This document shows positions 7,981 through 16,808 of a stretch of DNA of 52,018 nucleotides, one piece after another. Position 1 is the stretch's first letter; each line of letters starts with the position of its first letter. This stretch comes from Ruminococcus sp. (GTDB lineage Bacteria; Bacillota; Clostridia; Oscillospirales; Ruminococcaceae), in assembly GCA_021199305.1 (NCBI GenBank), contig JAJQIH010000003.1, forward strand, positions 1 to 52,018. Reading direction: 5' to 3'. A program made the translations under genes and the position numbers. The notes beneath the pieces were generated by a model. It saw only the letters and a list, made by a program, of their open reading frames with translations, was not told the DNA's origin and did no database searches.

Positions 7981-10899
7981 ATGAAACAAAAATGGCATTT
8001 AAAACGCCTGCTGACTTTAACGCTTTCTGTAGCGATTGTCGGCACATCATCTCTTTCTTCAATGAGTTACATTGCAACAGATGCAACAGACGTTGGCGGC
8101 GTACTCATTAACGAAATTGATATGAACGGCGCCGACGGCGACTGGGTGGAGCTAAAGAACACAGGAGATTCTTCCGTTGACATCAGCGGTTGGATAATCG
8201 TAGACGACAACGGTCTTGACGACAGACTTTCTTCAAACGAAGCCTGGATTGTTCCCGACGGAACAGTTTTATCGGCTGGCGGAATTTACGTACTGGAGCA
8301 ATCGCTCGGAGTTGACTGGTGCGGTCTTGGAAAGAAGGATACGGCTGCTCTATACGACGCAGACAAGAATTTAATTGACAGCTATACATGGACATCAGCA
8401 TCGGCAGGAACATATTCCCGCGATCCTGAAACTCTGGAGTTTGTAGATATGGAAGCGACAAAGGGAGCTGAAAACGTAATAGAGGATGACTCAGCGACCA
8501 ACGGACAGCTTGTTATAAACGAGATAAACTCTGCGCCTGACGATTGGATTGAATTTATAAACATCGGTGAAAAAGCGCTTGACATTTCAGGATATGAAAT
8601 CCGTGACAATTCCGACGATCACAGATGGAAATTTGCAGACGGCAGCGTAGCAGAAGCTGGCGAGATTATTCTGGTAACCGCTGGCGTAACAGAAGGCCTG
8701 ATGTACAACGATACTACAGGGGAATATGAAGCTGGTGTGTTTGATATAGGTATTGGCTCCGGAGACTCTATAAGATTGTACGACGCTGAAGGAAATCTTC
8801 TCGACGAATATTCCTGGACCTCTCACGCAAGCTACGATGGACAGGACTCCCTGGCTTCATACGGAAGATACCCTGACGGAACAGGCTCGTTTACACTTAC
8901 TAAGGAAACACCAGGAGAAGCTAACGAGTGGTACGCTCCACAGATTGTAATAAACGAAATTGAATCCAACGACCCTGACGGCGGAAACGACTGGGTAGAA
9001 ATTTACAATGCTGGAACAACAGCAGTTGACATCAGCGGATATTACCTGCTTGACAATGACGAGGCTGGTCACATATCCGATGTAACGCCTGTTGCGGAGG
9101 GCACCATTTTACAACCAGGCGAGTTTTACGTATTTGACGGCGGCGACTACGGAACAGACTTCAGATTCGGTCTTGGAAAAAGCGACACAGCATCAGTTTT
9201 CAACAAAGACGGCATAAAGCTTGACAGCTACTCCTGGACTTCTCACGCAGCGGGAGTTTACGCCAGAATCCCAGACGGCACAGGCGAGTTTCAGGACTTT
9301 GCAACAGCTACAAGGGGCAGCGCAAATATTGAAAAGAACGCTGTAGTTATAAACGAGGTTCAATCCAATGACCCTGACGGCGGGCCTGACTGGATTGAGC
9401 TTGCAAACCCGACAGACGAGGAGCTCGACATATCAGGACTTATTGTCAAGGACGACGATGACAGTCACGAGTATATTATTCCTGACGGAACAACAATTGA
9501 AGCAAACGGATTTCTGGTACTTTACGATACTGAATTTGGCTTCGGCTTAGGAAAGGGCGACTCGGTAAGAATTTATGAAACAATCAATGATGAGCAAATA
9601 CTGATTCAAAGCACAACCTGGCCTGAGGACACACACACCTCACCTACCTGGGGACTTTATCCTGATGTAAACGGCAGCGAATACCGTAACACCATGCAAG
9701 CAACTCCAGGAGAGGCAAATGTTTTTGACGGCGTACCCGACACTATCGACTGGAATAAGGGTAACGAAGAAACTGATTCAGTAACATATAGCGACCTTAC
9801 ATTCTTAGAGGATTCGTCAGGACTTGATTTTTACAACGGCCAGCTTTACGCTGTCGACAACGGAACGGCAACATTCTGGATTATAGATGTAGCGAAGGAC
9901 GGCACAATGACGCTTGCAGAAGGATTTGAAAACGGCAGGACGATAGCATTCCAGAAGGATGCTGACGACCTTACTGCAAAAGGACCTGACGCTGAGGGAA
10001 ATACCGTTGACGAGGATGGATTTGTATATATAGCTTCCGAGCGGGACAACTCGGAAAAGGGCGTAAATTACGACGTTATTTTAAAGGTTGACCCTTCAAC
10101 AGAGGGAGACAGAATTGTAGCTATGCAGGAATGGGATATTACAGACCTTTTGCCTGAGGTTGCAGCTAATATGGGTATTGAAGCTGTTGAATGGGTATCG
10201 AACGAGGACGTTGAAGGCAAGCTTTTTGACCAGAACACAAACGACACCTTTGATTCGACAAATTATCCAGATGCAACTGCAAACGGCGTATTCTTCACGG
10301 CTCTTGAGGACAACGGACACGTATATGCGTGGGTTCTTAACAGCGACAGCACAGCAACATTGATAGCAGACATAGACAGCTGCCTTGGCGGAGCGATGGC
10401 GCTTGATTACGACACATATGAAGGGATTTTGCGAGTTGCATCCGACAACGGCTACAACAACAAAATGGCGGAGATTACCTTTAACGGCACAGCCTCAGTA
10501 GATATTGTTCACGTTTCAGCGCCAGCCGGACTTGACACTTCTAAAAACTACGAGGGCTTTGCAATAGCAACCGCCGACTATACAGTAGACGGAAAAAGAC
10601 CAGTTTACCGCTTTGAGGACGGCGTTACAGAAGGCTCGCTTTGTGTAGGTTCAATCTCTTGCGACTATACGGAGGAAGAAATTATTATCGGTCTGCCCGG
10701 AGATGTAAACGACGACGGAAAGATCACCACAGCAGATGTAGGACTTGCAAACGCTCAGGCTAAGGGTGTAAAAACCTTGACGGACGAGGAATTTGCAAGA
10801 GCTGATATAAACTGCGACGGAGCTGTGACCACTGCCGATGTAGGAATAATAAATTCTTATGCCAAGGGAATATTAACAATAGAAGATTCTGAAGAATAA
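7981..10899 (+). CDS. secreted dockerin protein with four lamin-tail domains and a propeller-like region
   Basis: A 972-residue exported protein. A signal peptide covers about residues 1-32. Four lamin-tail domain (LTD) repeats follow at about 40-150, 176-310, 320-450 and 455-580; each starts with a V(I/L)INE(I/V) motif, then a DWVEL/DWIE motif, then DISG. Residues 600-890 resemble a beta-propeller or esterase-like phytase-type region (SGLDFYNGQLYAVD, ANGVFFTALEDNGHVYAW). The C-terminus (about 907-966) is a type I dockerin with two calcium-binding segments, DVNDDGKITTADVG and DINCDGAVTTADVG. Dockerins bind cohesins on scaffoldins, so the protein is probably displayed on a cellulosome-like complex. 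GGAGG precedes the ATG, and a strong terminator follows. No carbohydrase module was recognised. Confidence 0.9.
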   Translation: MKQKWHLKRLLTLTLSVAIVGTSSLSSMSYIATDATDVGGVLINEIDMNGADGDWVELKNTGDSSVDISGWIIVDDNGLDDRLSSNEAWIVPDGTVLSAGGIYVLEQSLGVDWCGLGKKDTAALYDADKNLIDSYTWTSASAGTYSRDPETLEFVDMEATKGAENVIEDDSATNGQLVINEINSAPDDWIEFINIGEKALDISGYEIRDNSDDHRWKFADGSVAEAGEIILVTAGVTEGLMYNDTTGEYEAGVFDIGIGSGDSIRLYDAEGNLLDEYSWTSHASYDGQDSLASYGRYPDGTGSFTLTKETPGEANEWYAPQIVINEIESNDPDGGNDWVEIYNAGTTAVDISGYYLLDNDEAGHISDVTPVAEGTILQPGEFYVFDGGDYGTDFRFGLGKSDTASVFNKDGIKLDSYSWTSHAAGVYARIPDGTGEFQDFATATRGSANIEKNAVVINEVQSNDPDGGPDWIELANPTDEELDISGLIVKDDDDSHEYIIPDGTTIEANGFLVLYDTEFGFGLGKGDSVRIYETINDEQILIQSTTWPEDTHTSPTWGLYPDVNGSEYRNTMQATPGEANVFDGVPDTIDWNKGNEETDSVTYSDLTFLEDSSGLDFYNGQLYAVDNGTATFWIIDVAKDGTMTLAEGFENGRTIAFQKDADDLTAKGPDAEGNTVDEDGFVYIASERDNSEKGVNYDVILKVDPSTEGDRIVAMQEWDITDLLPEVAANMGIEAVEWVSNEDVEGKLFDQNTNDTFDSTNYPDATANGVFFTALEDNGHVYAWVLNSDSTATLIADIDSCLGGAMALDYDTYEGILRVASDNGYNNKMAEITFNGTASVDIVHVSAPAGLDTSKNYEGFAIATADYTVDGKRPVYRFEDGVTEGSLCVGSISCDYTEEEIIIGLPGDVNDDGKITTADVGLANAQAKGVKTLTDEEFARADINCDGAVTTADVGIINSYAKGILTIEDSEE

Positions 10900-10916
10900 A
10901 AATCGAAATGAAAACA

Positions 10917-10953
10917 ACAAACCCTGCCGGGCATAATCACCTGGCAGGGTTTA
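10917..10953. terminator. bidirectional terminator between convergent genes
   Basis: AAACCCTGCC (10919-10928) pairs perfectly with GGCAGGGTTT (10943-10952) around a 14-base loop. A-rich and T-rich flanks allow use by the dockerin gene (plus) and the lipoprotein gene (minus). Confidence 0.88.
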
Positions 10954-10976
10954 TTCTGCTGAAAATATTCTGTTTT

Positions 10977-11720
10977 TTACTCTTCAGTACCCGTTGCAGC
11001 GTTTACATATTCTTCAAGCTTTTCAGCGTCTGCATCGGTTACAGTTGCCGTTCTTGTAATAGTAGCTTCACTGGCAGTGTACGTTCCCTGAGCTACAAGC
11101 GTTCCGTTTTCATCAAAGAACAAGCACGCCGAGCTGTCGTCGCCGTATTCGATAGTTTCCATTACAAGTTCTGTGCCTGAATCTGTATCCTTTACTGTGT
11201 ACTGAGCAGTTGCCGTTCCGTTAGCGTAAAGATCGGAAACATCATCTACCTGAGTTGACTTTTTGTCACGGCTTTTCCACTCGCCTGTTGAAACGTAGAA
11301 GCTGTATTGATCATCTCCTACATTAAGAGTTACTGAAAGTACAGCGTTTTCAGGCATATCGCTGTCGTCTGCGTATGCAATATGACCTGACTCCAAAGCT
11401 GAATTATCGCCGTCGAACATAACATAATTGTACGCTACAAAATCTCCTACACTTTGTGAAATGTAGTTGATTATCGAATACTCGTTTGTCGAAGTCAGCG
11501 ATTTGACATTTGCGTCGTAGTAATAATCTGTGGTGTCGTTTTGTCCTGTTACAGCAAACTCTGCATTGATAAGGTTGTAGTAGGTATAATCAATCGAATC
11601 TGTAATGATGTCCTCTGTTTCATACTTGCTGTAATCAACAGTTGATTTTTCTACATCCTCCGTGCAGCCTGTTGCGCAAAGACAAGCGAGCGCCAGAATA
11701 CCAACTAATATCTTTTTCAT
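10977..11720 (-). CDS. lipoprotein of unknown function
   Basis: A 247-residue protein with a short lipoprotein signal peptide (MKKILVGILALACLCATGC), in which the Cys at residue 19 would be lipidated. The mature part is rich in Asp, Thr, Ser and Tyr and looks like a beta-rich extracellular domain, with repeated short Y/T-containing strands. I recognise no family. It starts 23 bases after pgsA in the same direction and has GGAAG before the ATG, so it is probably cotranscribed. The gene ends at the shared terminator facing the dockerin gene. Confidence 0.75.
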   Translation of the reverse strand: MKKILVGILALACLCATGCTEDVEKSTVDYSKYETEDIITDSIDYTYYNLINAEFAVTGQNDTTDYYYDANVKSLTSTNEYSIINYISQSVGDFVAYNYVMFDGDNSALESGHIAYADDSDMPENAVLSVTLNVGDDQYSFYVSTGEWKSRDKKSTQVDDVSDLYANGTATAQYTVKDTDSGTELVMETIEYGDDSSACLFFDENGTLVAQGTYTASEATITRTATVTDADAEKLEEYVNAATGTEE

Positions 11721-11743
11721 ATTTCTTCCGCCTTTTGTTTTGT

Positions 11744-12316
11744 TTATTTATTAGAATCTATTTTGTCCCAATAAGCCAAGAGATACTGTATTCCCGAAAT
11801 AGCTGTAAGAGCCGTCGCTATCCAGATAAGTATTTCATTGAGCCAAAATACATGGATTCCTATACCTTCCAAAAACATTATTAAAACAATTGCTATCATC
11901 GTAAATGCCGTTTTGAGCTTTCCAAGCATTCCTGCAGGAACGACTACGCCCTCGTTTGCAACAACAAGTCTTATTCCCGAAACCATAAGCTCTCTCGCCA
12001 TAATAATTATTACCGCAACAGGGTCAATCCATTGAGGCGACTGCACTGAAAAAAGTATAAGCGCACTCATAACGAGCATTTTGTCCGCCAATGGGTCTAA
12101 GAATTTTCCAAACGTAGTGACAAGTCCCTGCTTTCTGGCGATTTTTCCGTCAAACCAGTCTGTAACCGACGCCACAATAAAAATTGCCAGGGACACTAAC
12201 ACGAAAACGTTTATGTTTTCTCCGCCGAAGAATCGGCTCAGTATCATTCCTGCTACAAAAAATGGGATCAAAAGCATTCTAACAACCGTTAGCTTGTTTG
12301 GTAAATTCAGATTCAT
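11744..12316 (-). CDS. pgsA: CDP-diacylglycerol--glycerol-3-phosphate 3-phosphatidyltransferase
   Basis: A 190-residue integral membrane enzyme that makes phosphatidylglycerophosphate, the first committed step to phosphatidylglycerol. The CDP-alcohol phosphotransferase motif is complete (DGKIAR at its start, then G and two Asp residues in FGKFLDPLAD). The N-terminus MNLPNKLTVVRM-like start is typical of PgsA. Several membrane helices follow. AAAGGA lies before the ATG at 12316. A promoter with TTTACA and TATAAT is visible about 60 bases upstream, so it can be expressed apart from the rimO-recA operon. Its product supplies the cardiolipin synthase encoded at 43032-44597. Confidence 0.95.
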   Translation of the reverse strand: MNLNLPNKLTVVRMLLIPFFVAGMILSRFFGGENINVFVLVSLAIFIVASVTDWFDGKIARKQGLVTTFGKFLDPLADKMLVMSALILFSVQSPQWIDPVAVIIIMARELMVSGIRLVVANEGVVVPAGMLGKLKTAFTMIAIVLIMFLEGIGIHVFWLNEILIWIATALTAISGIQYLLAYWDKIDSNK

Positions 12317-12375
12317 CTCATTTATCCTTTCTAAGACAGCAATTTTTATCAGCCTGACAGATTCATCACCTAGAT

Positions 12376-12404
12376 ATTATAGCATTTGCGTCTAAAATTG
12401 TAAA
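12376..12404 (-). promoter_or_regulatory. pgsA promoter
   Basis: On the minus strand TTTACA (12399-12404), 17-base spacer, TATAAT (12376-12381), about 60 bases before the pgsA start and just past the rimO stop codon. Confidence 0.65.
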
Positions 12405-12423
12405 GTGAAACTTTGATGAAAGC

Positions 12424-13746
12424 TTAAACCCTCTCTCCCAAAAGGTCGTAATCGAGCGTATCGGTGATTTTAACCTTTATAAATTCACCTGCCGACGGCT
12501 TTTTGTCTGCTGTAAAGAAAATTTTTCCGTCTATTTCAGGCGCATCCATATAGCTTCTTCCAAAGTAGCACTCGGCGTATCTGTCAAATCCTTCGCAAAC
12601 AACCTCAAGCGTCTTTCCAATCTGCTCCTCGCTCTTTTCAAGCGCAATTCTCGACTGCTCGTCGTAAACGATTTCAGCTCTGCGTTCCTTTACGTCGTCG
12701 TCAATCTGTCCGTCAAATTCCGCTGCGGCAGTACCCTCCTCTGCAGAATACGCAAAGCAACCTAGCCTGTCAAACCTTGCCTTCTGAACGAATTTACAAA
12801 GCTCCTCAAACTGCTCCTCGCTCTCAGACGGAAATCCTGCTATAAGCGTTGTCCTCAGAATTACGTTTGGCACTCTCTGCCTTATCTTCTCAATCAGATC
12901 AATAAGCGACTGCTCGTCGCCCTTCCTGTTCATTTTTCTTAAAATATCTTTATTGCAATGCTGAATGGGTATATCCATATAAGGAACTACCCTTTCCTCG
13001 CTTGCGAAAACGTCGATAAGCTCGTCGGTTATTCTTTCAGGGTACAGATAAAGCGTTCTTATCCACTTTAGCTTTTCAATTTTTGAAAGCTCCCGCAAAA
13101 GCTCCGCAAGCTTACTTTCACCGTACAAATCCTCGCCGTAGCGTGTTGTATCCTGAGCTATTAAAACAAGCTCCCTGACTCCCTTTTCAGCTAAGCTTTT
13201 TGCCTCTGAAACAATACTCTCAATGCTGCGGCTTCTGAAATGCCCTCTGATGCTTGGAATTGCGCAATACGTACATCTGTTGTTGCAGCCCTCTGCAATT
13301 TTAAGATAAGCTAAATACGAAGGGGTCGATAAAATTCTCTTTTCGTCAAAGCACAAATCCACCTTGTCGCCGAAGGTACAAACCTGTTCGCCGCAATAAA
13401 CCTGTCTTATAATATCCGCAAGCTCGTCGTTTTTTCCAATGCCGACAACTGCGTCAACCTCAGGGATTTCAGATAAAATCTCATCCCGATACCGCTCAGC
13501 CAGGCAGCCCGTTACGACGACAGCCTTTATTCTTCCCTCTTTTTTGAGCGTGCAAAATTCGAGGATTGTTTCAATAGCCTCTTCCTTTGCCGACTGAATA
13601 AATCCGCAGGTATTTACAATTACAACGTCGCTCAGTGCAGCGTCGTAAGAAAGCTCATATCCCTCGTCAAGCAAAAGTGCTAACATTCTCTCTGCGTCCA
13701 CCTGATTTTTCGGGCAGCCTAAAGATACCATTCCTATTCTGGTCAT
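12424..13746 (-). CDS. rimO: ribosomal protein S12 methylthiotransferase RimO
   Basis: A 440-residue radical-SAM methylthiotransferase. It has the N-terminal UPF0004 domain beginning with VSLGCPKNQVDAERM, whose Cys residues bind the auxiliary cluster. The radical-SAM CxxxCxxC motif is in GCNNRCTYCAIPSIRGHFRSR, here starting near residue 155, and a C-terminal TRAM-like domain covers about 375-440. The SLGCPKN start is the RimO rather than MiaB signature. RimO modifies a conserved Asp of ribosomal protein S12. The gene follows recX after 12 bases, so it is the last gene of the prmC-DUF1294-recA-recX-rimO run. Its length is normal. Confidence 0.95.
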   Translation of the reverse strand: MTRIGMVSLGCPKNQVDAERMLALLLDEGYELSYDAALSDVVIVNTCGFIQSAKEEAIETILEFCTLKKEGRIKAVVVTGCLAERYRDEILSEIPEVDAVVGIGKNDELADIIRQVYCGEQVCTFGDKVDLCFDEKRILSTPSYLAYLKIAEGCNNRCTYCAIPSIRGHFRSRSIESIVSEAKSLAEKGVRELVLIAQDTTRYGEDLYGESKLAELLRELSKIEKLKWIRTLYLYPERITDELIDVFASEERVVPYMDIPIQHCNKDILRKMNRKGDEQSLIDLIEKIRQRVPNVILRTTLIAGFPSESEEQFEELCKFVQKARFDRLGCFAYSAEEGTAAAEFDGQIDDDVKERRAEIVYDEQSRIALEKSEEQIGKTLEVVCEGFDRYAECYFGRSYMDAPEIDGKIFFTADKKPSAGEFIKVKITDTLDYDLLGERV

Positions 13747-13758
13747 TTCTTCCTCAAC

Positions 13759-14364
13759 CTATTCTTCTAAAATCGTTTTTATGACAATATTTATGTCGTC
13801 AAAGGAAAATCCTCTGCGAGCAAGCGCATTTTTAACCTTTGTAATTCCCTTGTCGTCGGTCAGGTACCTTTCGTACTTCGACTTTACAAGCTCATAGAGT
13901 CTTTGACAGCTATCCTGCTCGTAGCTTTCGAGAACCTCGTTTGTAAGCTCTCTTGAAATTCCCTTCCGGTACATTTCCTGACTCGCCCGATATTTGCCAT
14001 AGCATTTAGTCACCATATAATATTCGCCTAAATGCTCCGCATATCTTCTGTCGTTTACAAGTCCCTGCTCGCTGAGGCTATTCAAAACCTCATAGCAGAT
14101 GTCCTCGTCATAATTCAGCTCAAGCTTTTTAAAAAGTCCCGTGTAGGAATACTCTCTTGCATCAAGAAGATAAAGCGCGCGTTCTCTCGCACGCCTTACA
14201 TCATTAGCTCTTATTACCTGAGAGAGCGCACTTTCAGGGATTTCCGTTCCCGCCTTCAAATGAAACTGCGAAACTATCTCGCCGTTTATAAAAATTGGCT
14301 CAGCGTCCTCAAAATAAACTCCAAAGGTTTTCCCTTTATATTTTTCAATCTTTTCTATTTTCAT
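13759..14364 (-). CDS. recX: regulatory protein RecX
   Basis: A 201-residue RecX-family protein, a modulator of RecA filaments. It has the characteristic three-helix repeats, with RARERALYLLDAREYS, LLKKLELNYD-like and NDRRYAEHLGEYY segments. Its ATG overlaps the recA stop codon in a TAATG junction, so the two are translationally coupled. Its N-terminal 60 residues form a small beta-rich domain found in Firmicute RecX. Its position directly after recA supports the call. Confidence 0.92.
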   Translation of the reverse strand: MKIEKIEKYKGKTFGVYFEDAEPIFINGEIVSQFHLKAGTEIPESALSQVIRANDVRRARERALYLLDAREYSYTGLFKKLELNYDEDICYEVLNSLSEQGLVNDRRYAEHLGEYYMVTKCYGKYRASQEMYRKGISRELTNEVLESYEQDSCQRLYELVKSKYERYLTDDKGITKVKNALARRGFSFDDINIVIKTILEE

Positions 14365-15560
14365 TATTCAGCGTCAATCGGCGAAAACTCTTCAAAATCA
14401 TCGTCAGCGTTTACAACAACGCTCGATACAGGCTTTGCCTGCTCATCAGCTTTATTTACTGCCGCTTCACTTGCAGCCTTAAGGCTTGCTTCCTTCTTGC
14501 TCGCCTTTGAGGTATTAACTACTGCGCCGTCCTTGATTTTCTCATGAATTTTCTCCTCGATTTCATTCATAAGCTCTACGTTGGTTCTTATAAATTCCTT
14601 CGAGTTATCTCTGCCCTGACCGAGCTTGATATCATTATAGCTGAACCACGCTCCGCCCTTCTTGACGATACCCAAATCAACCGCCATATCGAGAACCTCG
14701 CCTACTCGTGAAATTCCCGTACCGTACATAATATCAAATTCACAGGTCTTAAACGGCGGCGCAACCTTATTCTTTACAACCTTACAGCGTGTTCTGTTTC
14801 CGACTACCTCGCTGCCCTGCTTGATCTGCTCGCCTCGTCTTACCTCAATTCTTACAGATGAGTAAAACTTAAGCGCACGACCGCCCGGAGTTGTTTCAGG
14901 ATTTCCGTAAATAATGCCGATTTTCTCTCTTATCTGATTTATAAAAACTGCCACGCAGTTGCTCTTTGCAATTACGCTTGTAAGCTTTCTCATAGCCTGC
15001 GACATAAGTCTTGCAAGCTGTCCTACATGGGTGTCTCCCATATCGCCGTCAATTTCCGCCTTGGTTACCATTGCAGCTACCGAGTCCAGAACGATACAGT
15101 CGATAGCTCCCGAACGTACCAACGCTTCGGCAATTTCGAGCGCCTGCTCGCCGCTGTCGGGCTGAGAAACCAAAAGCGAATCTATATCTACTCCGAGATT
15201 TTTAGCGTATATAGGATCGAGTGCGTGCTCAACGTCAATAAACGCAACCTCTCCGCCAAGCTTCTGAGCTTCAGCTGCAATATGAAGCGCAACAGTAGTT
15301 TTCCCTGAGCTTTCTGGTCCGTAAATTTCAACAATTCTTCCTCTCGGTACGCCGCCTATTCCAAGCGCCATATCGAGCGTCATTGAGCCTGTCGGGATAG
15401 CGTCGATATTAAGCGTCTTGTTCTGACCCAGCTTCATTACTGCACCTGCGCCATAAGTTTTTTCAATCTGAGCTATCGCCGTTTCAAGCGCCTTTTTCTT
15501 TTCCTCTCCCTTTACAGCCACAACAGGCTGCTTTTTGGTATCAGATTTCTTTGCTGCCAT
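14364..15560 (-). CDS. recA: recombinase RecA
   Basis: A 398-residue RecA. The start is placed at the ATG at 15560 because GGGAGG lies 8 bases upstream, inside a longer frame opening with TTG at 15578. The Walker A motif GPESSGKTT is at residues 81-89, and IDVEHALDP, the [14 protein letters not shown] segment and the loop with NQIREKIG are present. After the core there is a Lys/Ala-rich tail ending in acidic residues ([13 protein letters not shown]), a usual though long C-terminal tail. Only 44 bases separate it from DUF1294, without a promoter or LexA site of its own. It is probably transcribed from the SOS-type promoter before prmC. Confidence 0.97.
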   Translation of the reverse strand: MAAKKSDTKKQPVVAVKGEEKKKALETAIAQIEKTYGAGAVMKLGQNKTLNIDAIPTGSMTLDMALGIGGVPRGRIVEIYGPESSGKTTVALHIAAEAQKLGGEVAFIDVEHALDPIYAKNLGVDIDSLLVSQPDSGEQALEIAEALVRSGAIDCIVLDSVAAMVTKAEIDGDMGDTHVGQLARLMSQAMRKLTSVIAKSNCVAVFINQIREKIGIIYGNPETTPGGRALKFYSSVRIEVRRGEQIKQGSEVVGNRTRCKVVKNKVAPPFKTCEFDIMYGTGISRVGEVLDMAVDLGIVKKGGAWFSYNDIKLGQGRDNSKEFIRTNVELMNEIEEKIHEKIKDGAVVNTSKASKKEASLKAASEAAVNKADEQAKPVSSVVVNADDDFEEFSPIDAE

Positions 15561-15604
15561 TTTTATTATTCCTCCCAAAATTTAAAAGTAAACCGTCTCG
15601 TGAT

Positions 15605-15898
15605 TTAAATATACAAAACGCATAGCGATATAATTTGCAGCACCGCAAAAAGCGGCACAAGAATATAGAATTTTGCTTTCCTTGTCTTGTGGTGAAAAGC
15701 GTACATACCTGTCAATCCCCCGACAGCTCCGTACAAAAAGCTCAAAGTCAGAAGAACCTTTTCGGGTATTCTGTATGCCCCCATTTTAGCCTTTAGTTTA
15801 TCCACTCCAAACGCCACCAGCGTTATTATATTCATAACAAGTATTATAACACCGACAAGCAGAAAATGCTCCCTTAAAAAATCAGTCAGCATACTCAT
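15605..15898 (-). CDS. DUF1294 small membrane protein
   Basis: A 97-residue protein of the DUF1294 family, with motifs FGVDKLKAKMGAYRIPEKVLL and FHHKTRKAKF typical of the family. About three membrane helices lie at about 12-32, 46-68 and 76-96. Its ATG lies within the last codons of prmC (overlap 17 bases), so it is translationally coupled. Function is unknown. Its place between prmC and recA inside an apparent SOS-controlled operon is the only functional hint. Confidence 0.85.
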   Translation of the reverse strand: MSMLTDFLREHFLLVGVIILVMNIITLVAFGVDKLKAKMGAYRIPEKVLLTLSFLYGAVGGLTGMYAFHHKTRKAKFYILVPLFAVLQIISLCVLYI

Positions 15899-16736
15899 TC
15901 GTTACCCCTGCAGTTATAACTCTGTAAATCTGTCCGTAATCCTTTATCTTTCTGACGTTGGTAAAGCCGTTCTGAATGAGTATTCTCATAACCTCCGCTT
16001 CCTGTCCAATGCCTATTTCAAGATAAAGCTTACCCGTTTCTTTGAGCTTTTTCTTGTAAAGACGAGCTATAAGCCTGTAATACTCCAGTCCGTCCTCGCC
16101 GCCGTACAGTGCTTCAAACGGTTCATATGCTACCTCCGCTTGCAAAACGCCAGGCGTCATATCAGACACATTAAGATACGGCGGATTACAGGTAATAATG
16201 TCAGCCTGAGGAAGCGAGTCTATTATCTCCTTGTCAAACGCATCGCCCAGGATAAGTTTTGCTGACGAGCCAAAGTCGCTTGCATTCTGAGATAAATACT
16301 CATATGCGCTTTTACTTTTTTCGACCATATAAAGCTCGCTTAAATCAAGTCTTCCTTCAAGCGTTAAGCCGATACAACCGCTTCCGGCGCAAAGATCGAT
16401 AAGCGTCAACCCTTTACTCTCGCTGTTGTCAGCGATACACTTTTCAACAAGCGTTTCGGTGTCGGGTCTTGGAATCAGAACTCCCTCTCCGACCTTGAAT
16501 GTCTTATCGAAAAAATCCCACTCGCCTATTATGTATTGAAGCGGTTCGTGGTCCATTCTTCTTCTCATAAGCTCGTTTAGAATCTGAAGCTGCGACTCGG
16601 TAAGCTCCTTTTCAGGCTCCTCCTTTTCGCTCACTCCAATTCCGTACATAATAAGCTCGTGAGCATCCCTTTTTTCGACTATTCCATTCTGAATAAGCCT
16701 CTCCTCAATTATTTCATATGCTTCTTTAAGTTTCAT
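15882..16736 (-). CDS. prmC: peptide chain release factor N5-glutamine methyltransferase
   Basis: A 284-residue SAM-dependent methyltransferase that methylates the GGQ glutamine of release factors. The SAM-binding motif is LIDLCAGSGCIGLTL, and the signature NPPY is in DIITCNPPYLN. The N-terminal helical domain contains the DHEPLQYIIGEWDFFDK motif. The ATG at 16736 is chosen since GGAG lies 5 bases upstream; a GTG two codons earlier is less likely. It is the first gene after a strong promoter with a LexA-type operator at 16752-16804. Confidence 0.94.
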   Translation of the reverse strand: MKLKEAYEIIEERLIQNGIVEKRDAHELIMYGIGVSEKEEPEKELTESQLQILNELMRRRMDHEPLQYIIGEWDFFDKTFKVGEGVLIPRPDTETLVEKCIADNSESKGLTLIDLCAGSGCIGLTLEGRLDLSELYMVEKSKSAYEYLSQNASDFGSSAKLILGDAFDKEIIDSLPQADIITCNPPYLNVSDMTPGVLQAEVAYEPFEALYGGEDGLEYYRLIARLYKKKLKETGKLYLEIGIGQEAEVMRILIQNGFTNVRKIKDYGQIYRVITAGVTNEYAD

Positions 16737-16751
16737 TCTCACTCCACCAAT

Positions 16752-16767
16752 CAGAACAATAGTTCTG
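16752..16767 (-). promoter_or_regulatory. LexA-type SOS operator
   Basis: The sequence CAGAAC-4 bases-GTTCTG is a perfect 6-base inverted repeat containing the GAAC-N4-GTTC core of Gram-positive LexA (DinR) boxes. It starts 9 bases downstream of the -10 element, so it covers the expected transcription start, a place where a repressor would block transcription. Flanking bases differ from the Bacillus consensus CGAAC/GTTCG, so affinity is uncertain. Confidence 0.7.
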
Positions 16768-16775
16768 TTGAATTA

Positions 16776-16804
16776 AGTATATCATTTCAAAAGCCTTCTG
16801 TCAA
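16776..16804 (-). promoter_or_regulatory. promoter of the prmC-DUF1294-recA-recX-rimO operon
   Basis: TTGACA (16799-16804), 17-base spacer and TATACT (16776-16781) on the minus strand. It lies in the short gap between the DUF1385 stop codon and prmC, about 45 bases before the prmC start. Confidence 0.82.
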
Positions 16805-16808
16805 TAGC

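Noticed and set aside
10908..11180. 90-codon plus-strand frame after the dockerin gene
   Set aside because: Starts within the terminator and is antisense to the lipoprotein gene.
15561..15604. Separate SOS promoter directly before recA
   Set aside because: Only 44 bases, with no -35/-10 pair and no GAAC-N4-GTTC site; the operator is before prmC instead.
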